Source of the DNA: Cryptosporangium sp044454545
Lineage (GTDB): Bacteria; Actinomycetota; Actinomycetes; Mycobacteriales; Cryptosporangiaceae
Direction: 5' to 3'
Length of the DNA: 64,000 nucleotides
NCBI RefSeq assembly: GCF_044454545.1
Contig: NZ_JBITDV010000002.1
Coordinates: 868,001-932,000 of the forward strand
Shown here: in pieces, positions 8,507-20,837 of the stretch
Numbering within the stretch: the stretch's first letter is position 1
Layout: every line of letters begins with the position of its first letter
Notes under the pieces: generated by a model
Databases searched by the model: none
What the model was told of the DNA's origin: nothing
The model's input: only the letters and a program-made list of their open reading frames with translations
Program-made: the position numbers and the translations under genes

Positions 8507-8507
<1 letters not shown>
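7392..8507 (+). CDS. carA: Carbamoyl-phosphate synthase small (glutaminase) subunit
   Basis: CarA hydrolyses glutamine and channels ammonia to CarB for carbamoyl phosphate used by both PyrB and ArgF (59291). The 371-residue chain has the CarA N-terminal domain (EAVFTTGMTGYQETLTDPSY) and a class I amidotransferase domain. Its nucleophilic Cys lies in FGICFGNQVLGRALG, and the His-Glu pair is in YHPEAAAGPHD. HNHGFAVD is also conserved. The stop shares bases with the carB start (TGATG). Confidence 0.97.
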
Positions 8508-11823
<3,316 letters not shown>

Positions 11824-11827
<4 letters not shown>

Positions 11828-13047
11828 GCGTCTACGGGTTCCTGCGCGATCGGACGCTCTTCCGGCTGGGCGGCGGCGACGCCGAGACCGCGCACGAGCG
11901 GACGCTGGCCGCGCTGACCCGGTTCGGCAACGTCCCGGCGGCGGTGGCCGGCGGGCGTCGCTGGGCCCTGGGCGACGCCCCGGGCCTGGCCCGGACGCTG
12001 TTCGGCGTGCCGTTCCCGGGCCCGGTCGGGCTGGCCGCGGGCATGGACAAGAACGGGGTCGCGCTGCCGGCCTGGGCCGGGCTCGGCTTCGGGTTCGTCG
12101 AGGTGGGCACCGTGACCGCGTACGCCCAGCCGGGCAATCCGCGGCCCCGGCTGTTCCGGCTGCCCGCCGACGAGGCGATCGTCAACCGGATGGGGTTCAA
12201 CAACCGGGGCGCGGCCGCGCTGGCCGCCCGCCTGGCCGACCTGTCGGCCGGAGGGAAGCCCCCGCTGCCGGTCCCGGTCGGGGTGAGCCTGGGCAAGTCG
12301 AAGGTCACGCCGCTGGACGCCGCGGTCGAGGACTACCTGACGTCGCTCCGGCTGGTGCACCGCTACGCCGACTACGTCGCGGTGAACGTGAGCTCGCCGA
12401 ACACGCCGGGCCTGCGGGCTCTGCAGGACCGGGCCGCGCTCGACTCCCTGGTGGCCGCGCTGGCCGCGGAGGCTTCGTCACTCGCCGGCACCCCGGGACC
12501 CCGCCGCCCCGCCGGGAGGCCGGTCCCGCTCGTCGTCAAGATCGCGCCGGATCTGACCGACGGCGCGGTCGGCGAGGTGCTCGAGGTCTGCGCGGCGCAC
12601 GGCGTCGCCGGCGTGATCGTGTCCAACACGACGCTCGGCCGCGAGGGCGTCGCGACCGCGGAAGCCGGTGGGCTGTCCGGCGCGCCGCTGACCCGCCGCG
12701 CCCGGGATCTCGTCGGATTCGTCGTCCACGAAACGTCGGGACGCCTGCCGGTGATCGGCGTCGGCGGGATCCTGACGCCCGCCGACGCGACCGCGATGTT
12801 CGACCGCGGCGCCGCGGTGATCCAGCTCTACACCGGGCTCGTCTACCGGGGTCCGGGACTGGTCAGGTCGATCAACAAATCCGTCACTCAGCGTGGCGTC
12901 GGACGCTCGGCCCCCGGCGAGGCCGTTTCCGGCCCTCTGAGAGGCCCGCAGAGCGCCTCGGAGGGGTCGGCGGAGGGTCTCGGCACCAAAGCCGGGTCTG
13001 CGGGGCTCAGCGGCGGCGTTGCGGGGAAGGCGTCAAGTGAGCGTTAA
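11824..13047 (+). CDS. pyrD: Dihydroorotate dehydrogenase (quinone), class 2
   Basis: This membrane-associated flavoenzyme oxidises dihydroorotate to orotate and passes electrons to quinone. The N-terminal helices (FLRDRTLFRLGGGDAETAHE) are the class 2 membrane-docking element. FPGPVGLAAGMDKNG, VNRMGFNNRGA, VNVSSPNTPGLR with the catalytic Ser, and VGGILTPADA are FMN and substrate sites. The protein is 407 residues, about 50 longer than usual. The last 50 or so (from near QRGVGRSAPGE) form a Gly/Ser/Ala tail with no domain. ATG 11824 overlaps the carB stop, and the end overlaps pyrF by 11 nt. Confidence 0.96.
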
Positions 13048-13900
13048 CACATCCCAGGTCGAGACCGGCGGCGACCACTTCGGGGCCCGGCTGGCGAAGG
13101 CCGTCGCCGAGCGCGGTCCACTCTGCGTAGGCATCGACCCGCACCCCGGACTGCTCGACGCCTGGGGCCTGACCAGGGACGCCGCCGGGGTGGAACGGTT
13201 CGCCCGCACGGTCGTCGACGCGCTCGCCGACCGGGTCGCGGTGCTCAAGCCGCAATCGGCCTTCTTCGAGCGGTACGGGGCTCGTGGTGTCGCGGTGCTC
13301 GAGCGGGTGATTGCCGACGCCCGCTCGGCCGGTGCCTTGGTGCTCAACGACGTCAAGCGGGGCGACATCGGCAGCACGATGGACGCCTACGCCGCCGCGT
13401 ACCTGGACCCGTCGTCGCCGTTGTGCGGCGACGCGATGACCGCGAGCCCGTACCTGGGCTTCGGCTCGCTGGCGCCGCTGCTGGCCACCGCGGCCGCGCA
13501 CGGCAACGGCGTCTTCGTGCTCGGCCTGACGTCCAACCCCGAAGGACCCCAGGTGCAGCACGCGGTCGCCGCCGACGGACGGACCGTCGCGCAGACCGTA
13601 CTGGACGCGGTCGCGGACGCGAACGCGGGTTACGCCCCCTACGGACCGGTCGGGGTCGTGGTAGGCGCGACCGTGGGGGAGACCGGGCACGACCTGAGCC
13701 GGGTCGGCGGACCGTTCCTCGCGCCGGGCCTGGGGGCCCAGGGAGCGACCGCGGACGACCTCCGCGCGGTCTTCGGGGACGCCCGCCGGGCGGTGCTTCC
13801 GTCGGTCTCCCGGGAGGTGCTGCGGGCGGGCCCGGACGAGGCGTCGTTGCGCTCGGTGGCGGCCCGGGCGGCGGACGATTTCCGGGCTGTGCTTGCCTAG
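13037..13900 (+). CDS. pyrF: Orotidine 5'-phosphate decarboxylase, type 2
   Basis: It decarboxylates OMP to UMP, the last step of the pathway. The 287 residues have the long mycobacterial-type architecture. LCVGIDPHPGLL opens the barrel, VLNDVKRGDIGST holds the catalytic Lys-Asp set, and TASPYLGFGSL and APGLGAQG bind phosphate. GTG 13037 was chosen because GGGGAAGG lies about 8 nt upstream; a TTG 18 nt earlier lacks this. It closes the pyr operon. pyrE is not in the window. Confidence 0.96.
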   Translation: MSVNTSQVETGGDHFGARLAKAVAERGPLCVGIDPHPGLLDAWGLTRDAAGVERFARTVVDALADRVAVLKPQSAFFERYGARGVAVLERVIADARSAGALVLNDVKRGDIGSTMDAYAAAYLDPSSPLCGDAMTASPYLGFGSLAPLLATAAAHGNGVFVLGLTSNPEGPQVQHAVAADGRTVAQTVLDAVADANAGYAPYGPVGVVVGATVGETGHDLSRVGGPFLAPGLGAQGATADDLRAVFGDARRAVLPSVSREVLRAGPDEASLRSVAARAADDFRAVLA

Positions 13901-14209
13901 AAGAGGGCCGGGTTCGGTGCCCAAAACTGGCGCAGGTGTTGCCTACGCCACGATGGGTACTCTCCGACCTGCATGAACCCCTCGCGGCGAACCCTCGTTG
14001 CTGTCAGTGTGGAGTGTGTCATCGATCACTGTGACGTTCCGGTGCGGCCCGGCAAATTCGGGCATAGGTCTGCAAATCGCAGCTTTCTGCGGTTTCATGC
14101 CACGATTGGGCGGGAGCCAACACCGGGCCGCATTGCTTCCTGTCGCACTTCCTCGCTAGGTTCACGCGCTGGAATCGTCCGCTTCCCCAACGAACACCCG
14201 AGGTGACCT
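13901..14209. other. Intergenic control region before mihF
   Basis: 309 bp with no supportable gene. It must carry the mihF-gmk promoter. GTGTCATCGATCAC near 14016 and GTGACG near 14031 contain GTGA/TCAC half-sites that could be recognised by BldD-like regulators. I see no clear terminator hairpin for the pyr operon. Confidence 0.4.
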
Positions 14210-14539
14210 GTGGCTCTTCCGTCGTTGAGCCCCGAGCAGCGTGCCGCTGCTCTGCAGAAGGCTGCCGAGGCGCGCAAGCAGCGTGCCGCGGTCAAGGACA
14301 AGCTCAAGCACGGTGGCCTGTCCCTGTCCGAGGTCCTCGACTCGGCCGTAGAGGACGACGTCATCGGCAAGATGAAGGTCTCGGCTGTGCTCGAGGCGCT
14401 CCCCGGCATCGGCAAGGTCCGTGCCGTCCAGATCATGGAGAAGTTCAAGATCGCCGAGAGTCGGCGGGTGCGTGGCCTGGGTGACAACCAGAAGCGCGCG
14501 CTGCTCCAGGAGTTCGGCTCCACCTCCGGTGGACGCTGA
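14210..14539 (+). CDS. mihF: Actinobacterial integration host factor (nucleoid protein)
   Basis: 109 residues, GTG start. Actinobacterial IHF is unrelated to E. coli IHF. It is a small basic helical protein with a helix-two-turn-helix that bends DNA; it was found as a cofactor for phage L5 integration and influences development in Streptomyces. VSAVLEALPGIGKVRAVQIMEKFKIAE is the DNA-contacting HhH-like segment (read in two parts: EALPGIGKVRA and QIMEKFKIAE). The first 35 residues are a Lys/Arg/Ala-rich helix. The stop overlaps gmk, the usual pairing. Confidence 0.95.
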   Translation: MALPSLSPEQRAAALQKAAEARKQRAAVKDKLKHGGLSLSEVLDSAVEDDVIGKMKVSAVLEALPGIGKVRAVQIMEKFKIAESRRVRGLGDNQKRALLQEFGSTSGGR

Positions 14540-15125
14540 ATTTCCCGGCCTCCCGTCCCGCGCCGCTGATGCGGCGCGGCTGACGGTGCTCTCCGGTCCC
14601 TCCGGAGTAGGCAAGGGCAGCGTCGTGGCCGAGATCCGGCGTCACCACCCCTCGGTGTGGCTGTCGGTGTCGGTGACGACGCGCCCACCCCGGCCCGGCG
14701 AAGAGCACGGCAAGCAGTACTACTTCGTCAGCCGGGACGAGTACGACCAGATGGTGGCCGCCGGCGATCTCCTGGAACATGCGGAGTTCGCCGGCAACGG
14801 CTACGGCACCCCTCGGCGCGCCGTCGAGGAGCGCCTGGCCTCGGGGCTCCCCGCGCTGCTCGAGATCGAACTGCAGGGCGCCCGGCAGGTGCGGGAGGCG
14901 ATGCCTTCCGCGCAATTCGTCTTCTTGGCGCCTCCGTCCTGGGACGAGCTGGTGCGCCGGCTCGTCGGGCGGGGCACCGAAGACGAGACCACGATCCGGC
15001 GCCGTCTGGATGCCGCCGTGGTCGAGCTCGCCGCGGAAAAAGAGTTCGACGTCACGATCGTCAACGTCAATGTCAGCCAGGCTGCCATCGAGTTGGTAGA
15101 GTTGCTGACCGTGCCTGTCCGCTGA
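14529..15125 (+). CDS. gmk: Guanylate kinase
   Basis: It phosphorylates GMP/dGMP to the diphosphate. It is 198 residues. The P-loop GPSGVGKGS lies near residue 22, with SVTTRPPRPGE and KQYYFVSRDEY (GMP-binding), LEHAEFAGNGYGTP, and the lid RLVGRGTEDE. The GTG start at 14529 overlaps the end of mihF by 11 nt, keeping the family-length N-terminus. It supplies GDP on the way to GTP, the precursor of both riboflavin and c-di-GMP. Confidence 0.96.
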   Translation: MDAEFPGLPSRAADAARLTVLSGPSGVGKGSVVAEIRRHHPSVWLSVSVTTRPPRPGEEHGKQYYFVSRDEYDQMVAAGDLLEHAEFAGNGYGTPRRAVEERLASGLPALLEIELQGARQVREAMPSAQFVFLAPPSWDELVRRLVGRGTEDETTIRRRLDAAVVELAAEKEFDVTIVNVNVSQAAIELVELLTVPVR

Positions 15126-15204
15126 GGGACGGTCGGGTGCTGAGGTGGGATTCTTCCCACGAGAAATCACAAATCTCCCGAATCCTTTTTGAGGCTGATC
15201 CGTT

Positions 15205-15495
15205 TTGTCCGGAACCGTCGCTGCTCCTGAGGGCATCACCAACCCGCCGATCGACGAGCTGCTCGAGAAGACCTCTTCCAAGTACGCGCTCGTGATCTAC
15301 GCGGCCAAGCGCGCCCGCCAGATCAACGCGTACTACTCCCAGCTCGGCGAAGGCCTGCTGGAGTACGTGGGCCCGCTGGTGGAGACCAGCCCCCAGGAGA
15401 AGCCGCTGTCGATCGCGCTCCGCGAAATCAACACCGACATGCTCAGCCACGAGCAGACGATCGAAACCGATCCCATGGCAAAACATCACGGCTGA
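15205..15495 (+). CDS. rpoZ: RNA polymerase omega subunit
   Basis: A 96-residue protein that latches the beta' subunit and helps RNA polymerase assemble. NPPIDELLEKTSSKYALVIYAAKRARQ (read as IDELLEKTSSKYALVIYAAK plus RARQ) is the omega signature. The TTG start at 15205 is preceded by GAGG about 10 nt away and gives the usual N-terminus; no better start exists. It sits between gmk and coaBC as in other actinobacteria and is followed by a terminator hairpin. Confidence 0.94.
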   Translation: MSGTVAAPEGITNPPIDELLEKTSSKYALVIYAAKRARQINAYYSQLGEGLLEYVGPLVETSPQEKPLSIALREINTDMLSHEQTIETDPMAKHHG

Positions 15496-15557
15496 TCCGC
15501 AGGCGGGCTCCGAGCCGGAGCGCGCGCCTGGCGGCGCTTCAACTGTTCGAGCATTTC

Positions 15558-15590
15558 GCGGACGATCGGCGGCTGCTGATCGTCCGCTTT
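15558..15590 (+). terminator. Intrinsic terminator after rpoZ
   Basis: A perfect 10-bp stem (gcggacgatc, 15558-15567, with gatcgtccgc, 15578-15587) encloses a 10-nt loop and is followed by TTT. It separates the mihF-gmk-rpoZ unit from coaBC. Confidence 0.65.
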
Positions 15591-15645
15591 GCTGTCGTGG
15601 GGGCATCAGGGTGGTCGACCGACCGCGCGTGGTTAAGTTCCTGGC

Positions 15646-16857
15646 GTGACCGAAGTCGTGCTGGGCGTGGCGGGCGGAATCGCCGCCTACAAGGCGTGCG
15701 AATTGCTCCGGCGGCTCAAGGAGTCGGGCCTGAACGTCACCGTGGTACCCACCGAGAGCGCGCTCGAGTTCGTCGGGGCACCCACCTGGGCGGCGCTCTC
15801 CGGGCGGCCGGTCGCCACCGACGTGTGGTCGAACGTGCACGAGGTGCCGCACGTCGCGCTGGGCCGCCGCGCCGACCTCGTCGTCGTGGCTCCGGCCACC
15901 GCCGACCTGCTGGCCCGCGCCGCCCACGGGCTCGCCGACGACCTGCTGACGAACACGCTGCTCACCGCCCGGTGCCCGATCCTGTTCGCGCCCGCGATGC
16001 ACACCGAGATGTGGGACCACCCGGCCACGCGGGCGAACGTCGCGACGCTCCGGTCGCGCGGAATCGTCGTCCTCGAGCCGGCCGTGGGGCGGCTCACCGG
16101 CGCCGACACCGGCAAGGGCCGCCTGCCCGAGCCGGCCGAGATCGCCGACGTGGCCTTCTCGCTGATGAGGCGGGGGAGCGCAGCCCCCGACCTCACGGGC
16201 GTCCGGGTGGTCGTCTCGGCCGGTGGTACCCGGGAGTTCCTCGACCCGGTCCGTTACCTCGGCAACCGCTCGTCCGGACGGCAGGGCTACGCGCTGGCCA
16301 GAACCGCCGCCGCTCGCGGTGCCGAGGTCACGCTCGTCGCCGCGAACACCGCGTTGCCCGATCCCGCCGGCGTGGACGTCGTCCGCGTCGTCAGTACCGA
16401 GGATCTGAGGGAAGCGGTCTTCGCGGCGGCCACCGGCGCGGACGTGGTGGTGATGGCCGCCGCACCGGCGGACTTCCGGCCGGCCGACTACGTCGGCACC
16501 AAGATCAAGAAGACCGACGACACCAGCGCACCGACCGTCACCCTGGTGCAGAACCCCGACGTCCTGGCCGGACTCGTCCGGCGCCGGACCGGCCCCGGGC
16601 CGGTGATCGTGGGTTTCGCGGCCGAGACCGGCGACGCCACCGGATCGGTGCTCGACCACGGCCGGGCCAAGCTGGCCCGCAAGGGTTGCGATCTACTGGT
16701 CGTGAACGACGTCTCGGACGGGAAGGCGTTCGAGTCGGCGGAGAACGCGGCCGTGATCCTCGCCGCGGACGGAACCGACACCGAGTTCCCTCACGGTCCG
16801 AAGGAGGCGCTGGCGGACACCATCTGGGATCTCGTGGTGCCGCGGCTCACGCGCTGA
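15646..16857 (+). CDS. coaBC: Bifunctional phosphopantothenoylcysteine decarboxylase / phosphopantothenate-cysteine ligase
   Basis: Two consecutive coenzyme A steps are fused in 403 residues. The N-terminal flavoprotein CoaC (1-180) has GVAGGIAAYKACELLRRLK, the catalytic His in VPHVALGRRAD, and PAMHTEMWDHPA. The C-terminal CoaB (about 190-403) ligates cysteine and carries GGTREFLDPVRYLGNRSSG, AAAPADFRP and the KIKK loop. It has a GTG start with a weak ribosome site. A TAAGTT motif ending about 10 nt before the start could be a -10 giving a nearly leaderless message. Confidence 0.97.
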   Translation: MTEVVLGVAGGIAAYKACELLRRLKESGLNVTVVPTESALEFVGAPTWAALSGRPVATDVWSNVHEVPHVALGRRADLVVVAPATADLLARAAHGLADDLLTNTLLTARCPILFAPAMHTEMWDHPATRANVATLRSRGIVVLEPAVGRLTGADTGKGRLPEPAEIADVAFSLMRRGSAAPDLTGVRVVVSAGGTREFLDPVRYLGNRSSGRQGYALARTAAARGAEVTLVAANTALPDPAGVDVVRVVSTEDLREAVFAAATGADVVVMAAAPADFRPADYVGTKIKKTDDTSAPTVTLVQNPDVLAGLVRRRTGPGPVIVGFAAETGDATGSVLDHGRAKLARKGCDLLVVNDVSDGKAFESAENAAVILAADGTDTEFPHGPKEALADTIWDLVVPRLTR

Positions 16858-16931
16858 GCAGCAGTGTTTCGATACCTCGACAACATGGCGTGAAGTCCAC
16901 CGTACTTTCCGGGGCGTCCCCAGCGGATCGG

Positions 16932-16937
16932 TAGACT
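16932..16937 (+). promoter_or_regulatory. Candidate -10 element for metK
   Basis: TAGACT lies 35 nt upstream of the metK GTG and matches the actinobacterial -10 consensus. The -35 is unclear. An identical TAGACT at 20773-20778 lies 60 nt before def. Confidence 0.35.
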
Positions 16938-16971
16938 CGCGCCGATATACACCCTCAACCCTGGGAGCACC

Positions 16972-18165
16972 GTGGCCCGCCGTTTGTTCACCTCCGAAAG
17001 CGTGACCGAGGGTCACCCCGACAAGATCGCGGACGCGATCAGCGACGGCATCCTCGACGCGCTGCTGGCCCAGGACCCGCGTAGCCGGGTCGCGGTGGAG
17101 ACGCTGATCACCACCGGCCAGGTCCACGTCGCCGGTGAGGTGACCACCGACGCGTACGCCGACATCCCCAGCATCGTCCGCGAGACGATCCTCGGCATCG
17201 GCTACGACTCGTCCAAGAAGGGTTTCGACGGGGCGTCCTGCGGGGTCAGCGTCTCGATCGGGTCGCAGTCCCCCGACATCGCCCAGGGCGTCGACGAGGC
17301 CTACGAGGCCCGGGTCGAGTCCGAGGAGGACGCGCTCGACCGCCAGGGTGCCGGTGACCAGGGCCTGATGTTCGGGTACGCGAACAACGACACCCCCGAG
17401 CTGCTGCCGCTGCCGATCGCGCTCGCGCACCGGCTGGCCCGGCGCCTCGCGCAGGTCCGCAAGGACGGGCTGATCCCGTACCTGCGCCCCGACGGCAAGA
17501 CCCAGGTCACGATCGAGTACGACGGCCCGAAGGCGGTCCGCCTCGACACCGTCGTCGTCTCGTCGCAGCACGCCTCCGACATCTCGCTCGAGACGCTGCT
17601 CTCGCCCGACATCGCCGAGTACGTCGTCGCCCCGGAGCTGGCCGAACTGGGCCTGGAGACCGAGGGCTACCGCCTGCTCGTCAACCCGACCGGCCGCTTC
17701 GAGATCGGTGGCCCGATGGGCGACGCCGGCCTCACCGGCCGCAAGATCATCGTCGACACCTACGGCGGTTTCGCCCGCCACGGTGGTGGAGCGTTCTCCG
17801 GTAAGGACCCGTCCAAGGTCGACCGGTCCGCCGCCTACGCGATGCGCTGGGTCGCGAAGAACATCGTCGCGGCCGGGCTCGCCGACCGGGCCGAGGTGCA
17901 GGTCGCGTACGCGATCGGCAAGGCGCACCCGGTGGGCCTGTTCCTCGAGACGTTCGGCACCGAGACCGTCGACCCCGACCGGATCACGAAGGCCGTCAAC
18001 GAGGTCTTCGACCTCCGTCCGGCCGCGATCATCCGCGACCTCGACCTGCTGCGCCCGATCTACCGCCAGACCTCGGCCTACGGCCACTTCGGTCGCGAGC
18101 TGCCCGACTTCACCTGGGAGAAGACCGATCGCGCGGCCGCATTGAAGGACGCTGCCGGCGCCTGA
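16972..18165 (+). CDS. metK: S-adenosylmethionine synthetase
   Basis: It makes SAM from ATP and methionine, the methyl donor for the RNA methylases at 22344, 45648 and 49769. It is 397 residues with three repeats of the MetK fold. LFTSESVTEGHPDKIADAIS opens the ATP site, GAGDQGLMFGYA is the first signature, and GGGAFSGKDPSKVDRS is the second, phosphate-binding one. The GTG start follows GGGAG by 5 nt. It starts a unit separated from coaBC by 114 bp. Confidence 0.98.
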   Translation: MARRLFTSESVTEGHPDKIADAISDGILDALLAQDPRSRVAVETLITTGQVHVAGEVTTDAYADIPSIVRETILGIGYDSSKKGFDGASCGVSVSIGSQSPDIAQGVDEAYEARVESEEDALDRQGAGDQGLMFGYANNDTPELLPLPIALAHRLARRLAQVRKDGLIPYLRPDGKTQVTIEYDGPKAVRLDTVVVSSQHASDISLETLLSPDIAEYVVAPELAELGLETEGYRLLVNPTGRFEIGGPMGDAGLTGRKIIVDTYGGFARHGGGAFSGKDPSKVDRSAAYAMRWVAKNIVAAGLADRAEVQVAYAIGKAHPVGLFLETFGTETVDPDRITKAVNEVFDLRPAAIIRDLDLLRPIYRQTSAYGHFGRELPDFTWEKTDRAAALKDAAGA

Positions 18166-18206
18166 GGGTTCGGCGCCCTGTCAGGGGGTGCTGATAGACC
18201 AGAGGG

Positions 18207-20672
18207 ATGACGTTGCCGGACAGGGAGCCCGCCGAGCCACCCGGCTCCGCGGGCTTCCCGCGTCCCGCGCCGGCCGCGCTCCCGCTCGACCTCGGCCCGG
18301 GTGGTGCTGCGGGGCCCTCGGCCGGGAAACCGTCCTCGCGCGCGTCGTCCCGCGCCAAGCCACCCCGCCTCCCGGAGGCGGCGCTCCCGCTCGACCTCGG
18401 CCCGCCCAGCCCCGGCCCCGGCCCCGGCGTCCGCACACCGTCCCGTGCGCAGGCGGCGCCGTCGGCGTCCGCGCCGACCGCTCCGGCGGAGGCGATCGCT
18501 TCCGCGCCGCTGCCGGACGCCGACCCGTCGGCGGGGCCGGCCGTTGCTTCGGCGGACGCCAATGCTTCGGCGGACGCCAATGCTTCGGCGGACGCCAATG
18601 CTTCGGCGGACGCCAAGCCCGCCGCGAAAAAGAAGCGCGCGGCGAAGCCGAAGGGGGCCCGGGAGCCCGCGGCCGAGTTGCCGGTCGCCCGGGTGTGCGT
18701 CGACCTGCCGCTCCCTCACCTCGACCGGCCGTTCGACTATCTGGTGCCGTCCGATCTCGCCGACACCGCGGTCGTCGGCGGCCGGGTCCGGGTGCGGTTC
18801 GCCGGCCAGCTGGTCGACGGCTTCGTGCTCGACCGGGTCGAGACCAGCGACCACACCGGCCGCCTGGCATACCTGGAACGCGCGCTCTCGGCCGAGCCGG
18901 TCCTCAGCCCGGAGATCGCGCGGCTCGCCCGCGCGGTGGCCGACCGCTCCGCCGGAACGCTCGCCGACGTGCTGCGTCTGGCGATCCCGCCGCGGCACGC
19001 GCGGGCCGAATCCGGTGCCCGCCGCGGTGGTGGCGTCCTTCCGGTCGACGCCGAGGGCCGCTCCCGTCCGCAGACCGACGGTTTCGGCCGGTACCGCGCC
19101 GGCCCGGGGTACCTGCGGGCGCTCGCCGACGGCGGGTCACCCCGGGCGGTGCTCGCGGCGCTGCCGGGCGAAGACTGGCCCCGTCGCCTCGCCGAAGCCG
19201 TGGCCGCGACGCTGGCCTCCGGGCGCGGTGCGGTCACCGTCGTGCCCGACGCACGCGATCTCGAACGGCTCGACACCGCGCTGGCCGACGTCCTCGGCCC
19301 CGGCCGGCACACGACGCTGGCCGCGTCGCTCGGGCCGGAGGAGCGCTACCGGCGCTGGCTGGCCGTGCGCCGGGGCGAGGTCCTGGCGGTGGCCGGCACC
19401 CGGGCGACGGCGTTCGCGCCGGTGCACGACCTGGGCCTCGCGGTGATCTGGGACGACGGCGACGACCTGCACGCCGAGCCGCGCGCTCCGTACTGCCACG
19501 CGCGTGAAGTCCTGCTGGTGCGGTCGCAACTCGCGGGCGCCGGTCTCCTGGTCGGCGGGTTCGCCCGCACCGCCGAGGCCCAGCTCCTGCTCGAAACCGG
19601 CTGGGCCAAGCCCCTCGAAGCCGACCGGGAGGTCGTCCGCGCGGCCGCGCCCCGGGTGGTGCCGGTGGGCGACGACCGCGATCTGGCCGCTGATCCCTCG
19701 GCGTCGGCGGCCCGGCTGCCGACGGTGGCCTGGCGGGCCGCCCGCGAGGCGCTGGCCGCCGAGTCCCCGGTGCTGGTCCAGGTGCCGCGGCGCGGATACG
19801 TCCCGTCGGTGGCCTGTGGCCGCTGCCGGCAGCCGGCCCGGTGCACGGTGTGCGCGGGCCCGCTGGAGCTGCGCGGCCGCCACGACGGCCCGGGTGCCGG
19901 CCGCGGCGACGGGGAAGTGCCGGCGTGCCGCTGGTGCGGGCACCTCGCGGGTGGCTGGACGTGCCCGGAGTGCGGGAACCGGGGGCTGCGCGCCTCGGTA
20001 CTCGGGGCCAGGCGCACGGCCGAGGAACTGGGCCGGGCGTTCCCCGGCATCACCGTCCGCACGTCCGGGCGCGACGGTGTGCTCACGACGGTCGGGCCGG
20101 GGCCCGCGCTGGTGATCGCGACGCCCGGCGCCGAGCCGGTAGCCGAGGGTGGCTACGGCGCGCTGCTGCTGCTCGACACCTGGGCGATGCTCACCCGGGC
20201 CGACCTACGCGCCTCGGAGGAGGCGCTGCGCCGCTGGTCGAACGCGGTGGCGCTGGTGCGGCCCGCGCGGGCGGGCGGGCGGGTGGTGATCACCGCCGAC
20301 GGCGCGATCCCCACCGTCCAGGCGCTGCTGCGGTGGGATCCGGGCTGGCACGCCGGCCGTGAGCTCGCCGACCGGGCCGAGCTGGGGTTCCCGCCGGTGA
20401 CCCGCATCGCGAGCGTCACCGGGACGCCCGACGCGGTGGCCGACCTGCTGCGGCTGGCCGACCTGCCCGACGAGGCGGAGATCCTCGGCCCGGTGCCGGT
20501 CGAGTCCCGCACCGGCGCGGGCGACGAGGAACTCGAGCGGGCGCTGGTGCGGTGCCCCCGCTCGCTGGGCGGCGCGCTGGCCGCGGCCCTGCGCGCCGCC
20601 GCGTCGGTCCGCAGCGCCCACAAGGCCCCGAACCCCGTCCGGATCGAAGTGGACCCACTCGAGCTCCTCTGA
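18207..20672 (+). CDS. priA: PriA-like primosomal protein N', lacking helicase ATPase motifs
   Basis: 821 residues. The 3'-OH DNA-binding domain (VARVCVDLPLPHLDRPFDYL, near residue 155) and the zinc modules are present. Cysteine pairs appear in ACGRCRQPARCTVC, CRWCG and WTCPECGNRG, followed by the RELADRAELGFPPVTR PriA C-terminal motif. The Walker A motif expected near residue 330 is replaced by SGRGAVTVVPDARD, with no GKT, and no DEAH box is seen. This is the usual actinobacterial state, so it should bind forks but not unwind DNA. Residues 1-150 are a disordered Ala/Pro tail with four ASADAN repeats. def and fmt follow, as in other actinobacteria. Confidence 0.9.
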   Translation: MTLPDREPAEPPGSAGFPRPAPAALPLDLGPGGAAGPSAGKPSSRASSRAKPPRLPEAALPLDLGPPSPGPGPGVRTPSRAQAAPSASAPTAPAEAIASAPLPDADPSAGPAVASADANASADANASADANASADAKPAAKKKRAAKPKGAREPAAELPVARVCVDLPLPHLDRPFDYLVPSDLADTAVVGGRVRVRFAGQLVDGFVLDRVETSDHTGRLAYLERALSAEPVLSPEIARLARAVADRSAGTLADVLRLAIPPRHARAESGARRGGGVLPVDAEGRSRPQTDGFGRYRAGPGYLRALADGGSPRAVLAALPGEDWPRRLAEAVAATLASGRGAVTVVPDARDLERLDTALADVLGPGRHTTLAASLGPEERYRRWLAVRRGEVLAVAGTRATAFAPVHDLGLAVIWDDGDDLHAEPRAPYCHAREVLLVRSQLAGAGLLVGGFARTAEAQLLLETGWAKPLEADREVVRAAAPRVVPVGDDRDLAADPSASAARLPTVAWRAAREALAAESPVLVQVPRRGYVPSVACGRCRQPARCTVCAGPLELRGRHDGPGAGRGDGEVPACRWCGHLAGGWTCPECGNRGLRASVLGARRTAEELGRAFPGITVRTSGRDGVLTTVGPGPALVIATPGAEPVAEGGYGALLLLDTWAMLTRADLRASEEALRRWSNAVALVRPARAGGRVVITADGAIPTVQALLRWDPGWHAGRELADRAELGFPPVTRIASVTGTPDAVADLLRLADLPDEAEILGPVPVESRTGAGDEELERALVRCPRSLGGALAAALRAAASVRSAHKAPNPVRIEVDPLELL
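18546..18617 (+). repeat. Four 18-bp tandem repeats in the priA tail
   Basis: Units at 18546, 18564, 18582 and 18600 read gcttcggcggacgccaat (last unit ends in g) and encode ASADAN. The exact identity at DNA level suggests recent slippage, so copy number probably varies between strains. Confidence 0.9.
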
Positions 20673-20837
20673 CGAACCGGCGCCCGACGCGGCCGAGCCC
20701 GAGAACCGCGGGCCCCTCGAGGACGACGAGCTCATCCGACGGCTGGCGGACCGGGCGTGCCGGCGGCAGCCGTAGACTTGAGTGCCGGCGCACGTTTGTG
20801 CGCCGAGTCCGTCGTGCCCGCGTCGTATCAAGGGGTA

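Noticed and set aside
20673..20837. Small gene between priA and def
   Set aside because: The plus-strand frame after priA is acidic but lacks a ribosome site and runs into the candidate def promoter (TAGACT at 20773).
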